From contig NZ_MDZA01000299.1 of assembly GCF_001816125.1 (NCBI RefSeq), forward strand, positions 1 to 39,354: a stretch of DNA of 39,354 bases, read 5' to 3'. A model generated the notes under the pieces. The model was not told where the DNA came from and did not search any database. It worked only from the letters and a program-made list of their open reading frames with translations. The stretch is from Hymenobacter coccineus. GTDB lineage: Bacteria > Bacteroidota > Bacteroidia > Cytophagales > Hymenobacteraceae. Shown here one piece after another: positions 34,501-39,354 of this stretch (its first letter is position 1; every line of letters begins with the position of its first letter). Made by a program: the position numbers and the translations under genes.

Positions 34501-35029
34501 CGGCAAAACCGGGCGCGCCATGTCACAGGAGCTGGCCAAGCTGGCCGGCCAGCAGCAGATGCTGCGCCAGGCCATGCAGCAGCTCGACCGCATGCAGGGC
34601 CAGGGGGGCCCCGGCGGCAGCGGCAAGGACGGCGGCGGTAAGCCCGGCGGCAAAGATGGCAAAGGCAACAATCCCAGTGAGAAAGATGCCAAAGGAGAGC
34701 AGGGCGGGGGGGGCAGCGGCGAAGTGAAGAAGCTGATGGAACAAACTGAAACCGACCTCGTAAACAAGCGCCTGACGGAGCAAACCCTGCTCCGCCAGCA
34801 GCAGATTCTAACCCGCTTGCTGGAGGTAGAGAAATCGGCCCGGGAACGCGACCAGGACAGCAAACGCGAAGCTCAAACCGCTAAGCCGCAGCCGCCCGTG
34901 TTCCCGCCAGCCTTTGATAAGTACAAAGTTTCGGGCCAACGCCAAACCGACCTTTTGCGTACTAACCCCCCGACGCTCACGCCTTACTACCAGCGCGAGG
35001 TGGGGGAGTACTTCCAGAAAATGAAATAA
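31526..35029 (+). CDS. Large DUF4175-type membrane protein with Gln-rich coiled coil
   Basis: A 1167-residue protein. Two transmembrane helices lie around residues 38-60 and 68-88 and a third near 168-188, then a beta-rich part (about 210-500) with Ig-like strands such as PFEFVLKNKQLTAFRGENFTLEV and FKARITYPAYTGRGPETVEN. From about 512 to 800 it is an almost continuous Gln/Lys/Glu coiled coil. Towards the end come Gly/Lys-rich low-complexity tracts near 945-972 and 1026-1068. The C-terminus is RTNPPTLTPYYQREVGEYFQ. This layout is the DUF4175 family, found in Bacteroidota and Alphaproteobacteria, with no known reaction. It begins a run of same-strand genes to mnmG and is followed by a 95-nt gap with its own -7 box. 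Confidence 0.85.
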   Translation: MAVVVERDAPGADQYPALARVLAELEAFKRKFYLNLLVRGALVAGGLLLTLFVAFNLLEYFLYLPTAVRAGLLFGFLGLAVYAFARWIWQPLAALTNLRRLLSDEQAARRVGELFPQVQDRLLNALQLQGQARGNALVAASLEQRAAQLGQISFAEGIDIQQQSRPLWKYALGPLALLGLALAVFPSFLKQGTERIWHYQRAYSPPAPFEFVLKNKQLTAFRGENFTLEVTVTGNALPAEASVRYGGAERKMQRLPGHPDQFRYVFEQPQADVDFQLTGAGFASPEHRLVVRERPSLRDFKARITYPAYTGRGPETVENGGNLTVPEGSTVRWEFATAATQALALVFENPAETLAAQRDGDAFVATRQVLRSQPYQLRLQNAASRNPDPIAYQLTAVPDAPPALTLEVFSDTASLNFLALGGTVRDDYGLTRLLLHYTVRRGGPGGTARVVALALPRESAGTYGHTWNIGALGLKPGDRLEYFVEAWDNDGLHGPKATRTRPAEFRLPSRRAQEQQLAAASQAVASQLSQAAKQSEKLERELAKTSDKLKTKRELSFQDRKQLENMLDQKQQLNQQVEQMQKAFEQLRQQQDQLDPKSEEMAKKADELKKLMADLLDPETKKLYDKLQKLLEQQKQPDAEMQKLMQQLENKENTLQKELDRTLEMFKQMQFDQKAEATADRLEKLAEDEQKLAEKTAQNDKDNPNNKATKEQQKAAQEQLKQTQAENQQQFEDLKKDLQDLKQMDKEMGDQNGADEQKPEQEQADQDMEEGQQQLSKNQNQKAAAKQKSAAQRMQKMAKKMRDQQDQEESDQAQQNIDDLRYILKNLLTLSFDQESLMKDFRRVDQSDPRFVQLGQTQRKLRDDSRIIQDSLYALAKREPKIQSFVTREVGEMNGRMDESLGHIQQRDVNRATATQQQAMTSMNNLALMLGSSLNDMQQAQAQAQGQPKDGKGKPGRKKGKGKGQGQGKPGPGSLGQMQQQLNQQIQQLSQSGKTGRAMSQELAKLAGQQQMLRQAMQQLDRMQGQGGPGGSGKDGGGKPGGKDGKGNNPSEKDAKGEQGGGGSGEVKKLMEQTETDLVNKRLTEQTLLRQQQILTRLLEVEKSARERDQDSKREAQTAKPQPPVFPPAFDKYKVSGQRQTDLLRTNPPTLTPYYQREVGEYFQKMK

Positions 35030-35078
35030 TTTGCCGCAGGGCCCGTATTGGCTAGCCTGCATTTATCGTTAAAGTTTT

Positions 35079-35086
35079 TAATTTTG
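35079..35086 (+). promoter_or_regulatory. Possible -7 box for the RsbW-like gene
   Basis: TAATTTTG matches TAnnTTTG and lies 38 nt before the ATG at 35125. The region is AT-rich compared with its surroundings, which supports a promoter; no clear -33 element. Confidence 0.45.
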
Positions 35087-35124
35087 CTGCTCAGCGCCTG
35101 TCGCTCTCCTTTGCCCTTTGATCT

Positions 35125-35565
35125 ATGAAACAAGTAAAAATCCAGATTCCGTCGTTGGTCGAGAACATTCGCGTGGTGGAGAGCTTCATCGATAACTCGA
35201 AGGATACCTTTCAGATAGAGGACGATATCTACGGCAACATCATGGTGGCCGTGACCGAGGCGGTGAACAACGCCATCCGCCACGGCAACAAGTTTGACAA
35301 GGACAAAAACGTGTACCTCTCGCTGTACGTGCAGCCCAACCAGCTTAAGTTTGAGATTGAGGACGAGGGCACGGGCTTCAACCACGAAAACCTGGAAGAC
35401 CCCACGGCTCCCGAGAACCTCGAAAACCCTGGCGGCCGCGGCATCTTCCTTATCCGCCACTTGGCCGATGCGGTGGAGTTTAGCAACGAAGGCCGCCGCG
35501 TAGAACTGACGTTCCAGCTGGCTCCCGCCGAAACCACGCCCCCCACCACCACCGCCGCCGCGTGA
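35125..35565 (+). CDS. RsbW/SpoIIAB-like anti-sigma ATP-binding protein
   Basis: A 146-residue cytoplasmic GHKL ATPase of the HATPase_c_2 class. It has the N box EAVNNAIRHGN (45-55), the G1 box DEGTGF (80-85) and the G2 box GGRGIFLI (103-110). RsbW-like proteins are serine kinases that sequester a sigma factor and phosphorylate an anti-sigma antagonist (STAS protein); neither partner is in this window. The C-terminal 13 residues are Thr/Pro/Ala-rich. The stop overlaps the GTG start of ybeY (GTGA at 35562-35565), which couples the two. Confidence 0.87.
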   Translation: MKQVKIQIPSLVENIRVVESFIDNSKDTFQIEDDIYGNIMVAVTEAVNNAIRHGNKFDKDKNVYLSLYVQPNQLKFEIEDEGTGFNHENLEDPTAPENLENPGGRGIFLIRHLADAVEFSNEGRRVELTFQLAPAETTPPTTTAAA

Positions 35566-36059
35566 ATACTGCCCCGCCCGTAGAGCCGCCCGACTCCGAC
35601 TCGTTTCCGCCCGGGCCCCTGCACCACGAGGCCCCCGGCATCGAGTTTATGGTGGAAGACGCGCCCAACTTTGAGCTGGCCGACGCCGAAGATTTGGTGG
35701 GCTGGATTGAGCGCGTGGCCGCCGTGCACGAGCACCGCATTGTGCAGCTTACCTACGTTTTCTGCTCGGACGATTACCTGCACCGGATGAACGTGGAGTA
35801 CTTGGGCCACGACACGCTTACCGACGTCATCACCTTTGATAACGCCGACGATTCGGACATTCTGGAGGGCGACATTTTCATCAGTACTGAACGGGTGGCC
35901 GATAATGCCAACGACCTGGGCATCAGCTTCCGCGACGAGTTGCACCGCGTGATGATCCACGGTGTGCTGCACCTGTTGGGCTACCACGACAAGGACCTGC
36001 TGAGCCAGACGGCCATGCGCGCCAAGGAAGACCATTGCCTGGCGCTGCGCACCTTTTAG
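35562..36059 (+). CDS. ybeY: Endoribonuclease YbeY, rRNA maturation
   Basis: A 165-residue metal-dependent RNase that acts in 16S rRNA 3' maturation and ribosome quality control. GTG 35562 is chosen for its overlap with the upstream stop. The first 26 residues are an extra Pro-rich extension before GIEFMVEDAPNFEL, where family similarity begins. The zinc motif reads HGVLHLLGYHDKD: His133 and His137 are standard, and the last pair is His142-Asp143 where the classical motif has Asp-His. As I recall, Bacteroidota YbeY proteins often have Asp at the third-ligand site. LTDVITFDN is the conserved central strand. Confidence 0.9.
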   Translation: MNTAPPVEPPDSDSFPPGPLHHEAPGIEFMVEDAPNFELADAEDLVGWIERVAAVHEHRIVQLTYVFCSDDYLHRMNVEYLGHDTLTDVITFDNADDSDILEGDIFISTERVADNANDLGISFRDELHRVMIHGVLHLLGYHDKDLLSQTAMRAKEDHCLALRTF

Positions 36060-36087
36060 GGGCCCAGGGCCCGCTCATCTGCCGCTT

Positions 36088-36798
36088 ATGCCGCTCGTAA
36101 TTCCCGGCGCTGCCCTGGATTATTACCTGGGCCAGGGCTACTACCGGATGCGGCAGGACCTGTTCACCTGCCAGTTTTTGCCCCACGACGACCAGCTCCA
36201 CACCGTACACTGGTTGCGCGTGGTGTTGCGCGATGCGCAATGGGGCCCCAAGCAGCGCCACCTGCTGCGGCGCAACTCGGCGTTCTCGGTGGCGGTGCAG
36301 CCGTTTCGCCTCACAGCGGAGTACGAGGCGCTGTACGGTATTTACCATCAATCCCTTGATTTTGAGGCTTCGCCAACCCTTGAGGAGCTATTGCTGACCG
36401 AGGACACGGCGCACTCGGTGTTCAACACCGCAATTGTGGAAGTGCGCGACGGCGACCTGCTAGTGGCGGCCGGCATCTTCGACCAGGGCGTGGACAGCAT
36501 TGCCGGCATCGTCAACTTCTACCACCCGGCCTACCGCCAGCACAGCCTGGGCAAGTACCTGATGCTATTGAAAATAGCGCACGCCCAGCAGCAGCAAAAG
36601 ACGTACTACTACCCCGGCTACGTGGTGCACGGCTACCCCAAGTTTGACTACAAGCTGTGGGCCTGCCCGGCGGCCACGGAGGTTTTCGACTTCTACAGCC
36701 GCCAGTGGCCCCTATTCTCCTGGGACGTGATGGCGCAGCAGTCGGCGGCCATCGTGGCCGATTGGCTGGCGCGCGGGGGCCCCGAAAGCGCAGCGTAA
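36088..36798 (+). CDS. Arginyl-tRNA-protein transferase-like (ATE C-terminal fold)
   Basis: A 236-residue protein resembling aminoacyl-tRNA-protein transferases, which attach an amino acid to protein N-termini in the N-degron pathway. The C-terminal GNAT-like half is best supported: VAAGIFDQGVDSIAGIVNFYHPAYRQHSLGKYLMLLKIAHAQ, then YYYPGYVVHGYPKFDYKL. The N-terminal half has only one Cys (DLFTCQF) instead of the four-Cys cluster of classical ATE enzymes, so the activity or recognised residue may differ. It follows ybeY by 28 nt on the same strand. Confidence 0.72.
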   Translation: MPLVIPGAALDYYLGQGYYRMRQDLFTCQFLPHDDQLHTVHWLRVVLRDAQWGPKQRHLLRRNSAFSVAVQPFRLTAEYEALYGIYHQSLDFEASPTLEELLLTEDTAHSVFNTAIVEVRDGDLLVAAGIFDQGVDSIAGIVNFYHPAYRQHSLGKYLMLLKIAHAQQQQKTYYYPGYVVHGYPKFDYKLWACPAATEVFDFYSRQWPLFSWDVMAQQSAAIVADWLARGGPESAA

Positions 36799-36863
36799 GG
36801 CGTAGCTGGGGCCCCACGAAGTCGGCTGGGGTAAATTACCCGTCCCAACTGCCCGTACCCGCC

Positions 36864-37322
36864 ATGCTCCGCCTCGTCCGCACCGATTCTGATAACCCCG
36901 ATTTTCAGGCGCTGGTGGCGCTGCTCGACTGCTACTTGGCCGAAATTGATGGCGACGAGCACGCTTTCTACGCCCAGCTCAATCGCGTTGACTACCTCGA
37001 AACCGTGGTGGTGGCCTACCTCGGCGACGCGCCCGTGGGCTGCGGCGCCTTCCGAGCGTACACGGCCGAGGCAGTCGAAATCAAGCGCATGTTTGTGCAG
37101 CCGGCGCACCGCGGGCAGGGCGTGGCGGGCGCCGTGCTGGCCGAGTTGGAGGTATGGGCTTTGGACGCCAGCTACGCCACGGCCGTGCTCGAAACAGGCC
37201 AGCGGCAACCGGCGGCTATTCGGCTTTACGAGAAAAGCGGCTACGTTCGCACCGAAAATTTTGGCCAATACGCCGGGGTGGTGAACAGCGTGTGCTTGCG
37301 CAAGGCATTGGGCCAGCCGTAG
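36864..37322 (+). CDS. GNAT family N-acetyltransferase
   Basis: ATG 36864 gives 152 residues; the frame is open upstream but overlaps the ATE-like gene. The acetyl-CoA loop is QPAHRGQGVAGAVLAELE (about residues 79-96), preceded by the strand AVEIKRMFV. The last part (LYEKSGYVRTENFGQY) is typical of small GNAT enzymes that acetylate amino acids or xenobiotics. Substrate unknown. It is the second acyltransferase-fold gene in a row, inserted between ybeY and mnmG. Confidence 0.88.
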   Translation: MLRLVRTDSDNPDFQALVALLDCYLAEIDGDEHAFYAQLNRVDYLETVVVAYLGDAPVGCGAFRAYTAEAVEIKRMFVQPAHRGQGVAGAVLAELEVWALDASYATAVLETGQRQPAAIRLYEKSGYVRTENFGQYAGVVNSVCLRKALGQP

Positions 37323-37426
37323 CGGGGGCCCCGGCGCTAATCATTTTGTGGCGAACTTTGTAGGCGGTTTTCGTTGTCCTGCTACTCACGGGTTTACCCA
37401 CCGCGACGACCTTACGCGCTAACGCT

Positions 37427-39295
37427 ATGTTTCCTTCTTCTGAATACGACGTGATTGTGGTGGGCGCCGGCCACGCCGGCTGTGAAGCCGCCGCCGCCGC
37501 TGCCCGCTTGGGCTCGCGGGTGCTGCTAGCCACCATGAACCTGAACACCATCGCCCAGATGTCGTGCAACCCGGCCATGGGCGGCGTGGCTAAGGGCCAG
37601 ATTGTGCGCGAAATCGACGCCCTGGGCGGCCAGTCGGGCATCGTCACCGACCAAACCATGATTCAGTTCCGGATGCTGAACCGCTCGAAGGGCCCCGCCA
37701 TGTGGAGCCCGCGCGCGCAAAGCGACCGGATGCGCTTCGCCGAAGCCTGGCGCCTGGCCCTGGAAGGCATTCCCAACGTGGACTTCTGGCAGGAATCGGT
37801 AACGGGCCTGCTGGTGGAGAACGGCGCCGTGGCGGGCATTGTCACCCAGCTCGGTATCGAGTTTAGGGCCCCCGCGGTGGTACTGACGAACGGCACTTTT
37901 TTGAACGGGCTCATCCACATCGGCGAGAAAAACTTCGGCGGTGGGCGCGCGGCCGAGAAGGGCAGCCGCGGCCTGACGGAGCAGCTGGTGACGCTGGGCT
38001 TCGAGGCCGGGCGCATGAAAACCGGCACCCCGCCCCGGGTGGACGGCCGCAGCCTGGATTACTCCAAAATGGAGGTGCAGGCCGGCGATGCCGCGCCCGG
38101 CAAGTTCTCGTACCTCGATACTGAGCCGCTGGCCCAGCAGCGGCCCTGCTACATTACTTATACGAATGAGCGGGTGCATGATATTCTGCGGGAAGGGTTC
38201 GAGAAGTCGCCCATGTTCCAGGGCCGCATCAAGGGCTTGGGGCCCCGGTACTGCCCGAGCGTGGAGGACAAAATCAACCGCTTCGCCGACAAGGACCGCC
38301 ACCAGATTTTTGTGGAACCGGAAGGCTGGAGCACCGTGGAGTGCTACGTGAACGGCTTTTCGAGCAGCCTGCCCGAGGACGTGCAGTACCGGGCCCTGCG
38401 CGCCATCGTGGGGTTTGAGAACGCCAAGATGTTCCGCCCCGGCTACGCCATCGAGTACGACTACTTCCCGCCCACGCAACTGCGCGCCACCCTGGAAACC
38501 AAGCAGGTAGCGGGCCTTTACTTCGCGGGCCAGATCAACGGCACCACCGGCTACGAGGAGGCCGCCTGCCAGGGCCTGATGGCCGGCATCAATGCCCACA
38601 ACAAGGTGCAGGGCCACGAGCCGTTCGTGCTCTCGCGCAGCGAGGCTTACATCGGCGTGCTCATTGACGACCTCGTGAACAAGGGCACCGACGAGCCCTA
38701 CCGCATGTTCACGAGCCGCGCCGAGCACCGCCTGCTCCTGCGCCAGGACAACGCCGACCTGCGCCTTACCCCGCTAGGCCACGCCTTGGGGTTGGCCTCC
38801 GACGAGCGCCTGGCCCGGGTGCAGCGCAAGCAAGCGCAAGCCGCCGAAGCCACCGAGTTGCTGAAGGACTTTGCCATCGAAGCTCCTGCTATCAACCCGC
38901 TGCTGGGGGCCCTGGGCTCGGCCGAAATCCACGAGCGCACCCGCGCCATCAACCTGCTGCGCCGCCCCAACCTGGAGCTGGCCGACCTCACCGGGGCCCT
39001 GCCCGCGCTGGCCGAGGCGCTGGCCGGCTTCGACGCCGAGGCGCTGGAGCAGGCCGTTATCGGCATCAAGTACGAGAGCTATTTGGTAAAGGAGCAGCAG
39101 CAGGCCGCCCGCATGCTGGAGCTGGAAAACTTCGTCATCCAGGGCCGGCTCGACTACAAGGCCATGCCCGCCCTTAGCCACGAAGCCCGCGAGAAGCTGC
39201 TGAAAATCCAGCCCGAAACGCTGGGCCAGGCCAGCCGCATCAGCGGCATTTCGCCGGCCGACGTGTCGGTGCTGATGGTGTATCTCAACCGCTAG
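37427..39295 (+). CDS. mnmG: tRNA uridine-5-carboxymethylaminomethyl synthesis enzyme MnmG
   Basis: A 622-residue FAD protein that, with the GTPase MnmE, installs the carboxymethylaminomethyl group on the wobble uridine of several tRNAs. The dinucleotide-binding loop is [12 protein letters not shown] near residue 13. Signature segments are [20 protein letters not shown], the second GidA signature [16 protein letters not shown] then [19 protein letters not shown], and [16 protein letters not shown]. The C-terminal MnmE-binding helical domain ends with [20 protein letters not shown]. Length is normal. mnmE is not in the window. Confidence 0.97.
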   Translation: MFPSSEYDVIVVGAGHAGCEAAAAAARLGSRVLLATMNLNTIAQMSCNPAMGGVAKGQIVREIDALGGQSGIVTDQTMIQFRMLNRSKGPAMWSPRAQSDRMRFAEAWRLALEGIPNVDFWQESVTGLLVENGAVAGIVTQLGIEFRAPAVVLTNGTFLNGLIHIGEKNFGGGRAAEKGSRGLTEQLVTLGFEAGRMKTGTPPRVDGRSLDYSKMEVQAGDAAPGKFSYLDTEPLAQQRPCYITYTNERVHDILREGFEKSPMFQGRIKGLGPRYCPSVEDKINRFADKDRHQIFVEPEGWSTVECYVNGFSSSLPEDVQYRALRAIVGFENAKMFRPGYAIEYDYFPPTQLRATLETKQVAGLYFAGQINGTTGYEEAACQGLMAGINAHNKVQGHEPFVLSRSEAYIGVLIDDLVNKGTDEPYRMFTSRAEHRLLLRQDNADLRLTPLGHALGLASDERLARVQRKQAQAAEATELLKDFAIEAPAINPLLGALGSAEIHERTRAINLLRRPNLELADLTGALPALAEALAGFDAEALEQAVIGIKYESYLVKEQQQAARMLELENFVIQGRLDYKAMPALSHEAREKLLKIQPETLGQASRISGISPADVSVLMVYLNR

Positions 39296-39354
39296 GCGGC
39301 CTTTGCATACCCGGGGCCGGGCGGCCGGGGCCCCGCGAGCGGTGGGGCCCCGCC
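39296..39354. other. Window end after mnmG, two GGGGCCCC sites
   Basis: These 59 nt hold two exact GGGGCCCC palindromes (39327-39334 and 39344-39351) that could pair with each other or fold individually. No gene start and no T-run terminator is visible before the window ends. Confidence 0.5.

Noticed and set aside
33061..34740. CAG/AAG-rich stretch as a DNA tandem repeat
   Set aside because: The reading frame encodes a long Gln/Lys coiled coil of varying sequence with no regular repeat unit in the DNA.
1..39354. tRNA, rRNA, riboswitch, CRISPR, prophage, integrase or defence genes
   Set aside because: None of the expected sequence patterns or protein families was seen on either strand; absence was judged by reading only, not by a covariance-model search.

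Overview
This looks like ordinary chromosome from a Bacteroidota bacterium of the Hymenobacter type (Cytophagales, Hymenobacteraceae). The evidence is a G+C content of roughly two thirds by eye, a GldJ-type gliding lipoprotein next to a PorP/SprF-like protein, DUF4175, AsmA-like and DUF4382-like proteins, many short lipoproteins, Bacteroidota -7 boxes (TAnnTTTG) before several genes, and the absence of strong Shine-Dalgarno sites. I see no rRNA, tRNA, CRISPR array, transposase, phage gene or origin.

Layout. 1-793: 3' part of a TonB-domain protein. 935-8119 (minus strand): exported hydrolases, namely a proline-iminopeptidase-like lipoprotein, an S9 oligopeptidase, an M19 dipeptidase and an M28 glutamate-carboxypeptidase-like enzyme, which together look like peptide scavenging. 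8440-8616 (minus): a 58-residue gene with its own terminator. 8760-12445 (plus): fumarase, a GNAT acetyltransferase overlapping a DgkA-type kinase, a small lipoprotein and a DinB-like protein. 12644-21261 (plus): response regulator, histidine kinase, a small membrane protein, then the adaptor, pump and outer-membrane channel of an RND efflux system. 21355-21963: a thioredoxin-like protein. 22072-26115 (minus): a DUF4382-like lipoprotein and a large AsmA-like protein. 26278-28664 (plus): PorP/SprF-like protein and GldJ. 28886-29578 (minus): ComF. 29783-31454 (plus): an AhpD-like protein coupled to a small hypothetical, then exonuclease III. 31526-39295 (plus): DUF4175 protein, RsbW-like ATPase, YbeY, an arginyl-tRNA-protein-transferase-like protein, a GNAT enzyme and MnmG.

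Three features cut across the gene map. (1) The palindrome GGGGCCCC occurs at least 40 times by hand count, several times the composition expectation, while its mirror CCCCGGGG was noticed only once. (2) Many intergenic gaps hold long near-perfect inverted repeats from a few families. Several supply the stop codon of the preceding gene, one separates response regulator from kinase, and two copies of a composite element bracket the M19-M28 gene pair. (3) Four genes (histidine kinase, RND adaptor, exonuclease III, PorP/SprF) each appear to lack one base, and every case can be explained by GG reading as G. That suggests a sequencing artefact, although real mutation cannot be excluded.

I found no clearly new multi-gene system. 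The best candidates for new biology are the repeat/palindrome network, the small membrane protein between the two-component genes and the efflux operon, and the DUF4175/RsbW-like/YbeY/ATE-like/GNAT/MnmG block.
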